Of a DNA stretch of 64,000 nucleotides, positions 38,590 through 50,566 are shown piece after piece. Positions within the stretch are counted from its first letter, which is position 1; each line of letters opens with the position of its first letter. This DNA comes from Hyaloscypha bicolor E (lineage: Eukaryota > Ascomycota > Leotiomycetes > Helotiales > Hyaloscyphaceae). Where the stretch lies: the NCBI RefSeq assembly GCF_002865645.1, contig NW_020194685.1:124001-188000 (forward strand). The letters are read 5' to 3'. A model generated the notes under the pieces. It was not told the origin of the DNA and made no database searches. It saw only the letters and a list, made by a program, of their open reading frames with translations. The position numbers and the translations under genes were made by a program.

Positions 38590-40253
38590 ATGGCTGATGG
38601 ACAGAGATCAACTCTCGGAATGAAGCTCCATAAAGTTGTTGACGAGAAGAACCAACTTTTCCACGAGAAGCATGATACCAGATATGGGCGCGCAACTCTC
38701 TCCTTAAACGCAAGAAAGGTTTTGTTTACAGCAAGCGCGTTTGCAAGTACATGTCTCCTCCTTGTAAGTCCCCATAAACACCATCTCAATAAACCCTAAT
38801 ACTTTAGTACCAGATCTCAAAATTCGGCCATTCAGAGAGTTTTTACACTTTTTCACACCCTCAAACAGTCGCAGAATTCCAAGAATGCTCCATGAAGACC
38901 TTTCTGGACACCGGGCTCCCCTTCCTCTCCTCCGCCTCGCCCCTCCCGATCTTAGAATTCGTCTCCCGGCGTAACAGCCTAGCAAAAGCCTTGCTCCGAG
39001 ATAGGGTAGATGCGTTTATTGTAGAACCAGGCTACACATTCAAATACTATGCCAATATCTCGCAGCCCGACTGGGAAGTATGGGAGCCGGAAGAGCGGCC
39101 CTTCCTCATGATCGTGCAGCCCATCAACTCAAGCACCGGAGAAATTACTGCTACGACTAGGTTCCTAGCACCGAGTTTTGAGGTCGAGAGAGCAAGGTTG
39201 TTGGGTATGCCTTTCGAAGAAGAGGTTGAGTTCATTGCCTGGCAAGAACACTGGAATCCCTATTCAACACTATTGCAAAATTGGGACGCCTCCTCTCCCT
39301 CTCACGCTCACACTATACCAAACCCAAAGGTGATGGTCGACGACGAAATGAGGGATTTCATCCAACGCGGCCTTTCCCTCTCCGGCTTCAATGTCGTGGG
39401 ACTAGGAGGCGAAGTAGAGAAAGTGAAGCAGACGAAAACCCCCCGAGAAATCGAGCTCATTCGGGCCGTTAACACAGGGACTGTTGAAGCCCTCCGTGCA
39501 ATGAGAAAATGTATGTATCCCGGCTTGACAGAGAACGAGGTCATGAACGTATTGGATGATACCCTTCGAGCCGCTGGGCTGGAGCCTTTTTTTGATATCG
39601 TGCTTTTTGGTACCTCCCCTCCTTTTCCCCTCTCCAAACCTGTCACTGATATAAATAAAAGATGAAGATGCTTCCAACCCCCACGGCGGCACAGAGGGGA
39701 GCAAAGTGCTGGAAGCAGAGACATTCGTGCTCATCGACGTTGGGTTTGTCCCCCTCCGCACTTTACCCTCCAGTTTAACAAACTCAGCGCCCATCTACAC
39801 GGCTACTCCTCCGACATCTGCCGGACTTTCTTCCCACCCTTCTTTCCTGAACCCTCTTCTATCTCTTATCTTTCACCAGCCACCGAGGAAAAATTAGCAG
39901 TCTGGGACATCGTCCTCGAAGCACAGACACAATCCATGCATGCCCTCAAGCCCAGAAACACAGCCGCATCCGTCGACATCGCTGCAAGAGTTGTAATTGA
40001 GAAAGCGGGGTATGGGGACGCTTTTACACACCGGGTAGGTCACGGGATAGGAATCAAAGCTCATGAAAGTCCTTACCTCAATAAGGGGAATGTAAATGTA
40101 ACACTGAGCGCGGGAATGACGTTCACGAGTGAGCCAGGTGTGTACCTAGTAGGGAAGTTTGGGGTAAGACATGAAGATATCTTGTTAGTAAAAGAGGAAG
40201 GGGAGCCGGAGGTTTTGACAGGGCGACGGGCTACTGGGCCGTGGGATCCTTGA
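38590..40253 (+). CDS. Membrane-anchored X-Pro aminopeptidase/dipeptidase, family M24B, 505 aa
   Basis: join(38590..38763, 38814..39609, 39662..39743, 39788..40253). Introns of 50, 52 and 44 bp leave an unbroken 506-codon frame. M24B metallopeptidases remove residues before proline using two metal ions. All five ligands are visible: D349 (IDVG), D360 (SSDICRTF), H436 (HRVGHGIG), E466 (SEPGVY) and E480 (VRHEDILLV). The N-terminal half is the non-catalytic creatinase-like domain. An unusual N-terminus precedes it: about 42 charged residues, then a hydrophobic segment KVLFTASAFASTCLLL (about 43-58). This suggests a type II signal anchor that places the enzyme on the secretory or outer side. Its neighbours include an S28 prolyl-type peptidase and a transporter, which would fit use of proline-rich peptides (inference). 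Confidence 0.9.
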
Positions 40254-40332
40254 CTCAGAATTCATTCTTTGCTTGTCTAAGCAATGGATGTATATAATAT
40301 AATAAAAATGAGACCTTGATTTTCACTTCTTA

Positions 40333-41060
40333 CTACAACCCCCCTGCGCCTATATCCTTAATATAGCCAATAAACAGGAGGTTCACGTTTCGTCTTTTGT
40401 AGCGAACACCCTTTATTGCTCTCATAAGAGTTACTTCCGAGTCGACGTTGTAATTTATCGGAAACTCGCTATTATCAAGGTCGTGGAACTCTGCTATAAT
40501 ACCCATTGTACCGAAAATCTTGTTGTGCGGGTTCGAGCACTGAATTTGCCCAGATAAGCTACTGAACATTGAGGCAAATGAAGGAAGAATCCCGTATAGT
40601 AAGTCTTGGGGGGGGGGGATTGATCTACCCATACAGAGGGATGGATCGTTTCAAGCCAAACCATCGCATTCGTCCGATACTTGTCAAACCTGGGATCAAA
40701 CTCCAGCATAGTCTCAATATCCGAATCCCCTCGCTCTAGCAAGACAAGCCTGGATATGCGAACGAGTGTCTCACAAAATTGGCTCCACAGATAAGACGAA
40801 ATAACCCACGTCCTGAAAAACTATTCACGAGACATGATGATTGCCCAGCTACAATAGCGGTGTAAGAAGTTGGTGGCCAGCTTGATCAAACAGGTAAGCT
40901 ATGGTGGTCTTGTTATTGTGGATTTCAATCGGCAGAGCCTTTCCTTTTATAGCCAGTTGTCTCGCAGCTTCTAGATCCGAGTCCGCGTGTTCGTCTGATT
41001 CTCCAAGGAGTGCCCATACGGTGTGAGCCTTGGAGTATCTCAACCATGAGGGCTACTTGG
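40333..41060 (-). pseudogene. HET-domain gene fragment, frameshifted
   Basis: Reading on - across frames gives pieces of a HET domain in order. HTVWALLGESDEHADSDLEA (about 41020-40960) matches the VWLGE segment, FFRTWVISSYLW (about 40800) the WFSRTWVIQE segment, and CSNPHNKIFGTMGI (about 40530) the DKIYALLG segment. Frames switch at least twice; one switch coincides with a run of ten C at about 40610. Both ends of a normal HET protein are missing. The N-terminal part of the domain would lie above 41060, but nothing there matches. It is a relic, diverged from the HET gene at 24-27 kb. Confidence 0.6.
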
Positions 41061-42317
41061 CCAATTCGCTCATTGAAATTTGATTGACCAATACAAATTT
41101 CATCTGCCCAAACAAAAATATCAAAGTGGCATATAGGGCCGAGAATCTTGGTGGTGCGCTTTATTTATATGATTACTGGTATGTTGAATTCTGCGGAGAG
41201 CATCGCGTAAGGATTTGTTCACAAGCGATAGCCTGCCCTCAAATCAAATGGGGTAACACCAGCCTACCGTGGTAAACATTGTGCAACGTGGTATTCCGAC
41301 GTCCCCATAACTAACAATGAAATATTCTCGATTATGAGATTTACCACTCAATGTAGATGCGAACATATAAAAACAGTCGTGATGAAGGAGAGGCTCCTTG
41401 CCGAGTAGGACTCAGTCTTTCCTCGAAGTAGAGGCGAATATGGAGACGTCAGCTACCTGGGGGAGGAAAAATGGATGTGAAATAATCTCAGTAGTAAGAG
41501 AGCCAAAAAGGGAAGTATCTTTCAGGCAGAAAATAAATGCACACGACTTAGAAAGTTTAAGTCGGCTTCGAGGGACCCAAATCAGCTCCCTAAGGGCGTC
41601 AAAAAGCGCCTAAATACATGCTTACGCCCAGTTTGCGCTTGCTCAGGCTGTGGTCGGGCCATACTCAGGCAGGCTCACTCTCGACCCAGGCTAAAGCGGC
41701 CGCTGCTCGCAGCATGGATGACTACCTCCTCGGTCGTTAATGCAGTGTGTGGTGATAAGCTGCTCATCTCTCGAAACGAAGCTCAGCATGGGATATATTC
41801 TGTCACGAGAGTCATCCCTCTGTTATGGGCAGATCTCGTGTCACGCTTCACTTTAAGTCTGGCCCAGAGCCCCTTTTAAAACCCGATTCACCACCGATGA
41901 AAGCTAATCGATGCTTTCTCGGCCCTTATTTAACCTCCCAGGATTGAGAAGAAGCGTAATTAATGTCGAAAGTATAAAATGGGGATGCAAGCAACTCTCG
42001 AAATTTGTTGGGAAAAGCGGCTCCTAGCAAAGTCCGAATCAGCAACGAATATATTTCGCCTGACCAACACCAATTAATACAAAATAAAAGGCATGAAGCT
42101 GGAAGTGTCACTCAGCTGCTAGCTAGCACGAAAATGAAATAAATCGTACCCAAATAGTACTTCAGATGCAGAGTAAACTTAACAATCTCAGTCTTCTGAA
42201 CCACGAATCGATTAATGGCAGGCAGGTAAACTATGAACAAAACTGCTATACTCCTAGACCTTTTGAAAAAACTCTTGGCACATATGAAGCACTCGAATCT
42301 TGAATTTCATTCTTGGA
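41061..42317. other. Intergenic, no gene recognised
   Basis: Normal-composition sequence with a few short open frames (for example 41398-41613 on +) that show no family resemblance. Part next to 42317 is probably the 3' region of the rhodopsin-like gene on -. Confidence 0.5.
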
Positions 42318-43767
42318 CTAAATTATATCTTCAATGTCCCTCTTAGGTGATATGTCGACCTTCGCCCAAGGTGTCTTCTCCGAATGTCCTCTTGACCCAG
42401 ACCTGTCTACTGTAACCACCATGGTCTTGGTAATCGCATTGCTCTGCAGGGGCCAGATGCTCTCTTCGCTGGAGTTTTTTCCTATTCCATCGATTTTATT
42501 CCCTAAAGATTTCGTCGTGACATGGCTTGTAGTGGCGGAATACTGGTATAGGGAGCCATGGGTCTGGCGAGGTCCACAAGAATGTAGGGGATAGTTGTTG
42601 GTTTTATTATCGCTTTTGTTGGATCCATATGCCCAAGAGGACTTTTCAAGGATGCGTTTGAATAGTGGTTTTAGGCATGGCAGACATGCCGCGACAATGC
42701 CCGTATTGCACTCCGTCCTATATTGATCATTGGCCTTCGGCGAATGCTAGATTTTGGAAGGAGAAACTTACACCGTCCAAATGGTAAGATTGGCCGAGTC
42801 CCAGAGAAAATCCCCGGTTTTGCCGTAGTTGACGAGAAAGGATAATTTCACCGTAGCTGCTGCGCAGGCACTGTAAAAAAAAAAGGCTCAACAAAATACG
42901 TTATGCTACCGGGAGGAAGGTAATCTTACAAGACTCCAAGGCCCATAATGCAGATCAAAGATACTTTTGTTCGTGGGTTAATTTGGACATTCCATAGCAT
43001 AGGTACAGGCAAGACAGCAAACAGCACGTCCGTAAAGATGTTTAGAGCTTGGGGAGATCAGCAAGCGTCCAGGAGAGTGGTCAGGAGATTAATGTTTGGG
43101 GCTTGTTACTTACAGGAGTTGGTATAACCTAGACCTCTAAGGGTAGTTGCCGTCCAGCACGTTGTATTAACTCCAAAATCCCATAGAACGGCCAAGTTCT
43201 TGCATTGAAATACGATGGTCATGAAACACACTGCAGTATAGATGATCAAGAAGGCGCTGATTCCCCATAACAACTTCTTATAGAACTTGTTTGGTGCAAT
43301 TCGCAACAAGAAAAGAGCAATGGAAGTTTTGACCGTGGTGATTGCCCAAAGGTAGATGGGCTGTGTTATGAAATTGAGCTTCAGGCCGATCGTAGCCTTC
43401 GCAGGATCCAAATGCGCAGAGTGACGGCCGGCGCCATTCATCACTTCCGGAATAATAATACCCATTCCAGTTAAGGACAGAGCCTGCAATGGCATCAGAA
43501 ATGTTATGGAACAGCCACTCGGAGATTGTCCCTACCATCGCGAAAAGGATAACATAGTCCTAGCTATTGTTAGCATGAATACTTGAAACTTCCACAGGGC
43601 GACACTCTTACATCGGGACCCGGATTGTTAACCATTCTAACTCGAACAAATATCCTAGAGCACACTGATATTAGAGCCAGCGTTGTTACAGCACCGCATG
43701 CTCCAAGAATTTGTGGCCCTTTGTTGATATCTGGCTCACTTGCGCCAGGTAGGAGCGACATCGACAT
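42318..43767 (-). CDS. Fungal rhodopsin-like integral membrane protein, 388 aa
   Basis: complement(join(42318..42717, 42772..42870, 42930..43047, 43114..43483, 43536..43559, 43612..43767)). Five GT-AG introns of 52-66 bp, one flanking a 24-bp micro-exon, leave a continuous 389-codon frame. The protein has the seven-span architecture of the fungal rhodopsin-domain family (PF20684-type). It starts NKGPQILGACGAVTTLALISVCSR and continues with DDYVILFAMALSLTGMG, the loop GAGRHSAHL and LYLWAITT-like span 4 (IYLWAITTVKTSIALFLLRIAP). FQCKNLAVLWDF, LNIFTDVLFAVLPVPMLWNV and ECNTGIVAACLPCLKPLF follow. The soluble tail (about 276-388) is Ser/Thr/Lys-rich. Members are common in fungal accessory genomes and their function is mostly unknown; this is not a retinal opsin by itself. 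It is divergent from another gene with the same domain. Confidence 0.85.
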
Positions 43768-45186
43768 CTCGACAACGAATCCAGAGCATAAGGGCTAACG
43801 CGGAAATCGTGGTTGAAAACCTAAGACATAAAGATGCAGAAGTAAATGTAGTCGCGAGATAGGTTGATGCCATGATGTGCGAAGGGGAGTCCACTATTTC
43901 AATTGAGACCTGTACGATACAAACCACCTTTGTCGTCCTATGCGACACGTGTTTCCCCGCATTCTCCATCGAAGCCGGCGCATGTGTCAAGTCGAAAGTT
44001 GGATACAGGTGCATTGTTTTCATGAAGGTCTGACCGCCTGCATCAAAAAGAATCTTGCGAGCCACAAATTTCCCGGCAAGATAATTGAAATATCTCAATG
44101 CCCGGCTGCGGGGAACAGCCTGTCACATCAATACGCCACCGACTGGGTATTTCGACGAATAAGTCATAGTCTTTTCTCCTAGAACAGCGGAATAACCACA
44201 ATTTTTAAAATCAATAACGAATCATATGTCAGCAAAGATGGAGCGGAGCATCATCTATCACGCGTAATACTGTGCTTAGCGCACTTTGTTCTGAGGGATC
44301 CTCCAAACCCTTACCCTCATTCCAGCTTACAATTAGCTTCGTGCTTTTCAGAGGAAGGGAATTGATAGTAGAAAGCGATATTTTTAGTGTGGGGTATCAG
44401 TATTGCTTTTTCTGTGGAGATGTGATGAAATTGCAGAGTGAGCATCTCGACAACACAAGCCATTCTTCGGCGCTTCCCGATTCTCGCACACGACTGACTC
44501 GTAAAGCTGCAAGAATCACCCAATCATGGCCTGTATTGTTGAGAAGCACTATTGCCCCACAGCCATCCGCTCGCGGGGCAGGATTCCGAGCGAGCGGAAC
44601 GGCCCCAGATCGTCCATTACTTGACAACAATTGCAGCGCCACAGTGATTGGAGACTCGTTCTTCCCTGACTAGCAGAGTGGTATTGAGGACCCACTTTGC
44701 CTATCGTACGCCACAAATTCTTCGATCCCACGGACCCGGGGAGGATCGCCGAAATTTCTGGGCCGAGAATATGTCTGTGCCACGGAAACCGTCTCCCGAT
44801 ATTTTAACAAGGCCGGCTGAGCCCAAGATGGCCAGGCATGCTAAGCCTGCCGACCCGAAACTCGCGGTCCGCGGACGATGTTTTCGCCCCTGTGCGCTCA
44901 GACAAATGGTCCGTTCTCACAACCCACCAATAAAAGAAAAACGCGCCTCCCGGGAAGCCTTAACACTAGTTCAGAAAAGATGCGGTGGCTTGCCGCCACT
45001 AGAAATGGCGATGTCACAGCTTATGATGTTTTCAGCCAAGTCATCAATGGCTGTTCATCTCTCTCTCCTCTTTCTAACCTCAAAATATGTGTGACTCCTT
45101 TCATTGCTGAAGCCTTTAGTTCCTCTTCATTAAGCCAGTCTTTGAAAGGCCAGAGGTTTATCCGGGCTGATAAACGTCAAGCGGAA
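43768..45186. promoter_or_regulatory. Intergenic between two divergent rhodopsin-like genes
   Basis: 1.4 kb separating the start codons, so it must hold both promoters. Open frames on both strands here (such as 43736-44098 on - and 44648-45094 on +) have no family similarity and no plausible splice structure. No specific motif is claimed. Confidence 0.5.
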
Positions 45187-48168
45187 ATGACGAATTATAA
45201 CGATCTATTGGATTCACGATCTGGGGTGGTTTTTGCAGTATCCTTGTTCTCGGTGATAGCTTCATTCTTGTTCGTCATCCTACGAATGATCTCGAAGGTT
45301 GCTATACTCCGAAAGACTTCTTGGGACGACTATTTTGTTATTTTGGCCTGGGTAAGTACTTGTTACCCATCGATCCCGCGTATGCCACTGAAGTTGTACT
45401 AGTGGATCGCTTTTGGACTATCCTTTTCGATATGCTTTGCGAGCCGTCATGGTCTGGGCAAACGAGATGATGGTATACCCACTGAATGGCAAAAACCTCT
45501 CGCGTGGTCCCAATATATGTTCACAGTTCTCTACGTTAGCTCCCTGAATCCACACGATAACTTGTTGCTTACGCGCAAGTAGAATCCAGCCTTAATGGCT
45601 ACTAAAACATCAATACTCGTGTTTTACCTGAAGGTCTCAGAAAACACACGAAAAGTCTTCCGATATGCCTCTGTAACAACATTGGTTGTTGTGAATATTG
45701 CAGGACTTGTTTTGACGGGACTGAGCATTTTTCGATGCACTCCTTTCAGTACAATCTTCGATTATCCTCTACCACAGACGGCAAAATGCTCGAATATCCT
45801 GCGTCTCTCCTTTGCGTCAGCTCCAGTCAACATTATCACCGATTTAGCCGTATTATTTCTTCCAATACCGACATTAACGGGACTTCGACTGCGGCGGAAG
45901 CAAAAGATTGGCGTGGTTGTCTTGTTTGGTATTCTTTACATCAGTTTTATAGTAGTTCACTCTGACATGGCATATAGGACTTGGTGGGTTTGTCACTGTA
46001 ATTGATGTCTTGAGAATAGCATATCTTCAACAGGCATCACGAGGCGTGCTCCCCTTGAATAAGACACTACCCAGGGATACAGGAAATCAGGATTTCGCGT
46101 GTAAACCCCACTCCGAAGATTTTACATTTTGTGTATATCAAGTGGTCACTAATATTTGTCAGATTATGCATCTCTGTCATTCATGTGGTCAGCTGTTGAA
46201 GTCAATATTCGTATAATATGCGCCTGCATCCCGACGCTGAAGCCACTCATTTCTGGGGTTCGACGACTATTTCGTCGTCAAAAATCTGATTTGTCGATCG
46301 AATTGCCCTCGAAGGTTGTAGAACCAAGTACGAAACCCACGCTTACATTTCCAACAATAGCCCAAGAAATTTCTTTTCCAGAGGCCAGTCACAGAGACAA
46401 CACGAGCGACGGTGTGGACTCGGTACAGTTCATTACGACGCCACATGCTTTAAACATGGAATCAAGTTTTCAACCCATGCCTTCAGGGGAAACGCTGCAG
46501 TCCCTAGACATGACGTTTATCCATTTTGGACATCCCAAGAGCATGGTCAGCATGGGCAACAAAGAATCACTGCTGTTTCTATTACTAGCAACTCTCCTTT
46601 CATTTCTCTCTGGTTTTGAGTACGGTTTTCTCAATACTATCAATTGTCGATTTCAACAAGCCGCAGAGATGGGACCAAATGGAATGATAGGCTCAAATGC
46701 TTCGTTCTTTGCGTATGCGATTCTTGGTTTCAGAAGTATTCAATATACTAACCTTGAACAGGAGTTATTGTGTGGCCCCACTTACCTTCGGCCATTTAAT
46801 ATTGAAGAGATGGGGTTTCAAATACACTTTCATTGTTGGTCTGTCTATTTACAGTTGTGGAGTTTTGGTCTTTTGGCCGTCCGCCGTTATGTTATCTTAT
46901 CCATTCTTTATCATTTCAAGTTTTATCGTTGGTCTAGGGATCTCAACACTCGACATGGCTGTCTATTCATTCATAACCCTTTGCGGTCCACCACAATTGG
47001 CAGAGGTCAGATTGAACATATCACAGGCTGCACAAGCAATCGGAATTGTTATATCTCCAATTTTGGCTCAAAGAACTTTAATACGGTATAACGCTGATCC
47101 ATGGCTGCTGATTCGTATTCAATGGGTATATCTTGGTATTGCCATCCTGTGTATTTCAACAGCTCTTGCTTTCTATTATCTGGCATGGCCAGAAGCGTCG
47201 TATGTTCTCTCAGCTTCCCAAGTTTTTTCGCCTTGAAAACTAACACAGAACAGGGACGAAGAGCTTGATAATGTTGCATCAAGTTGGCCCTCCACCAATA
47301 CGACAGTTGCTGGGCATGTTAGGGTTAATTACCTAACCTTGGGACTTGGGATGCTATCGATTTTTTGCTTCACTGGTGGCCAGGAAGCAGTTTACATAAT
47401 TTCACTTGGGCCAAGGTAAGATATTTTTGGTTACACAGCATATCAACATTCTTGATGTTAAAAGCCGAGCTACCGTCAGATTGGAGGAGAAAGATGAGTC
47501 TTGAAGTAGTTCCTTGTAGTCTTGGGAAAGCTCTAAAAACTGAAGATTACTCGCCCCATCGGTTGGACATACCTGTCAACTCGATACAGCTGAGAGGCTC
47601 TGTATCTTCCCCTTTGCCTCAGATCGAATTATTGGCTCACTATTCATATCCATTTAGTCTAGGTCCCGGATATCAGAATATTGCCAATACTTGTTTGGTT
47701 GCTGGTCGCATCACTGCAGCGCTATTTCTTCTCGTCTTTGAGCCGAGAAGAGTATTATTATTCTTCTCCGTCGGCTGCGTTATCACAGCAGCCTTGGGAA
47801 TAAGATTAATTGGAAACCCTGGGATTGTGAATTGTATTCTTGCATTTTTCTTCGAGGTACGATGTTTTGTGTTACCTTTCCCATCCCCTTTTTAAGCATG
47901 CTCATAACGATAGTCCGCAATCTTTCCGACTACTTTCGCGATATGCCTTCGCGGTCTGGGGTCCTATACAAAAACCTGCTCTGCTTTTCTAATAGCTGCT
48001 GAGTGTGGAGGTGCAGTACTCCCGGCTATCTTGAATCCAATCTTGCAAAGTCGGGGCAACTACGCTTGGTGTGTCATTGTTGCCGCCTATTCCTTCGCGC
48101 TTGTATTCCCGTTGTACCTTAACTTCATCCCAATAGCGAAGAGTCTGCGATATTTACTGGTGGCCTAG
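45187..48168 (+). CDS. Rhodopsin-like domain fused to MFS transporter, 789 aa
   Basis: join(45187..45351, 45403..45534, 45583..45928, 45978..46100, 46163..46712, 46762..47199, 47254..47415, 47658..47856, 47914..48168); every junction keeps frame. Residues 1-281 form a fungal rhodopsin-like seven-span domain: SWDDYFVILAW, NPALMATKTSILVFYL, GLGGFVTVIDVLRIAYLQQ and FMWSAVEVNIRIICACIPTLKPL. A linker follows to about 385. Residues 386-789 are an MFS carrier of the fucose-permease-like kind: NKESLLFLLLATLLSFLSGF, APLTFGHLILKRWGFKYTF, LCGPPQLAEVRLNISQAAQAIG, FTGGQEAV, FEPRRVLLFF, then FPTTFAICLRGLG and AECGGAVLPAIL. Introns are 48-62 bp except one of 242 bp (47416-47657), where the loop after TM7 looks short, so an additional exon may hide there. 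Substrate unknown. Confidence 0.85.
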
Positions 48169-50003
48169 AGATCTCTCTTCTGAGCGTTGCTGTATATGGC
48201 TAGGTTCGGATTAGAAAGCAAATACTTCGAACTGGGAAACTACAAGGTGGACTGACTACCTTTCCACGTGTACGACGTGAATCTCTAGAACTGAAAACGA
48301 TAGCGCACACGTGAATAAGAAATTCAAACGTTAAGAAGAGTGCCGAGAACAGCCTCCACGACTCTGTCTTCGACTCCTTGATAACATCAAGGCTCTTACG
48401 GCTCTTCCCCGATGTGTAAGTCTTTCGGTACGAAGTCAAGAGATCACATGACTTCTCTCATACTCTCTTATCTCTTATATGACCTTCTAAGCCTTACTAC
48501 TACATATAGAGCTCTCATTACCTCTTCGTAAACTATCGCATTTCTCGCTCGCGCTCACAAAGTTCTCTGCGGCACTTGTGGAGTTGCCCTGCCAGCAGCG
48601 TCCCTGGCACGCCTGGCACCACAAGTTTTAAGCAGTTCCAGCGAGCAACTTTCAAGCTTTATACCCTGTAATCGCATAACTTTGAGCAGGAACCCGTATA
48701 CGAAGCGAGATTTCGAAGGACAAAATGCAATACTAAACATATATTGCAAAATGTTTATTTTATATAAAGGGCAGTTGCACACCAAAGCAATTTAATTCTA
48801 TAAGCAATTTAATACACCTTTATAATTTCGCTCAAAAGTGACAGGCTTTTATTCATCTTTGCTTTCTTACTATATAATAATTTTAAGTTAGCTATAAAGT
48901 TAATTCTAGGAGTTCTAAGCCTTCTTTAAAGTAGGTATACTTTTTTCTTTTTATATTAAAACCATATTTATATATATTATCTTAATATATATTGCCTTAA
49001 TATATATTACCTTAATATATATTAATTATAATATTACTATATTACTTGCTACTTATATTATATTTATAAATATAACTTATTTTTATTATTAAAAATAAAT
49101 AAACTTATTTAATATTAAAATTATAATAAAGCCTAATAATAATATAATTTGATTATTTATTAAAGATTTTTATTATAAAATTTTCTATAATTATAAGTAC
49201 TAAAACTATTATATTTTCTTTTATTTCTTATTATTTTAATAATTATATTTTCTTATATTACTTTTATAAATATTAAACTTATTTTATTTTATAACTTTTA
49301 AATTCTTATATATATTATTTAAAAAAGAACTAAATATTATAATTAGTTTATATAAGTAAAAGAATATATAAATTTAATATCTTTATATAAAAGTATTTGT
49401 TTAAAATTATATATATAATTATTAGATTATAACTTTTATATATTAAAAAGCTTATTTAGAATTCTAATATTTAAAAAATATTTATATATATAAATATAAT
49501 AAGTAATACATTTATAGAACTTTATATATAAAAACAATTTTTAATTTTTATATATATTTATAAAGTTTCTATATAATATTTTTTTAAATAAAAAAAACTT
49601 ATATTTAAATAATTTTTTATAATTATAAGCTAGAATTACAAGTTTAAAATAAGTTTATATTTATTTATAAGAACTAAAACTTAAAATACATATTTCAATT
49701 ATTTAATTATAACTTTTAAATAAAAAGAAATAACTTTTCTTAATTATAAAAAGAATTACTTTTATAAGCTATTAATTAAAAAATATATAATTCTTTTAGC
49801 TTTTATTTTTCTAATAATTTTACTTAAGCTTTTTTTAAAAAAAGTTTTTTATAAAGCTTTCTTTTTTTTATATATAAATTTAATAATTAGTTTATAAATT
49901 ATTTATAAAATTTAGGGGTTTTTTTTTAAATAATATATATAATAGATTTTAAAACTTAAAGAAATTAAATAAATAATAAAATATATAAATAATAAATATA
50001 TAA
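48169..50003. other. Intergenic then AT-rich DNA, no gene
   Basis: 48169-48800 is normal sequence, including a GC-rich stretch at 48570-48640 with interleaved inverted motifs (CACTTGTGG / CCACAAG and TGCCAG / CTGGCA). From 48800 to the copia element the DNA is strongly AT-rich with no reading frame or recognised element. Confidence 0.55.
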
Positions 50004-50008
50004 GAAAT

Positions 50009-50291
50009 TGTCGGTTTACTAGAAATACGTAGCACCGTCACGTAATCGTAAAATACTGTTTGCATAAGTTGGTAAAGTGGTTATTATTTAGAAATAAGGA
50101 TCGCAGTATCGTAGTATTGATATGCGATCCCTAAATCTGCTAAGCCTAATGGGGACTAGCTACCGGTCGAGTCACCCATGCGACGCGAGGTCAGATAATC
50201 GTTGCCCGTTGCCCATGTCCCGTTGCCTCTAGTTGCCTCCACGTTACATGACTGTATTACATGACTGTCGATAACCATAGCTGTACCAATA
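50009..50291 (-). repeat. LTR of copia A (3' LTR for the - strand element), little RIP
   Basis: Begins TGTCGGTTTACTAG on the + strand and ends CTGTACCAATA. It aligns base for base in length with 54532-54814 but retains most C and G. The adjacent purine tract on the - strand (AGAGAGG) is a possible polypurine tract. Confidence 0.85.
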
Positions 50292-50364
50292 CTAGAACCT
50301 CTCTAAAAAACGCGAAAAACAGTACTCCCCTCCGATCGCATATAAAATCCCTAATCCGGCCTAG

Positions 50365-50470
50365 TACCAGATGCCCAGATGCTCAATTTCCTAATCCGGC
50401 CTAGTACCAGATGCTTAGATGCCAGATGCCCAGATACCCGATACCCAGATGCCCAGGTGCCAGACGCTAA
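50365..50470. repeat. Minisatellite, CCAGATGCC-type units
   Basis: Units like CCAGATGC recur about ten times, and the longer block CTAATCCGGCCTAGTACCAG appears twice. Element B has a RIP-altered array of similar units near its other end (63190-63310). Confidence 0.75.
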
Positions 50471-50566
50471 GGGAATCTCCATATATATCCTCCCATCCCA
50501 TATGTTCGTTCCCCGCTCTATTCGCGTTCGACCCATTCCTCCACGTCTAATTATATAGTATTCGTA

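Noticed and set aside
40254..42317. The C10/G10 homopolymers (about 30380 and 40610) as evidence that the whole assembly is unreliable
   Set aside because: Four multi-exon genes in the same window keep frame through about 6.6 kb of coding sequence, so a general indel problem is unlikely, although these two runs could still be miscounted.
43736..44098. Open frame on - overlapping the start of the rhodopsin-like gene
   Set aside because: No family similarity and out of frame with the spliced gene; most likely 5' untranslated or promoter sequence.
44648..45186. Open frames on + directly before the fusion gene
   Set aside because: They overlap in different frames and lack similarity; the rhodopsin-like domain begins right after the Met at 45187.
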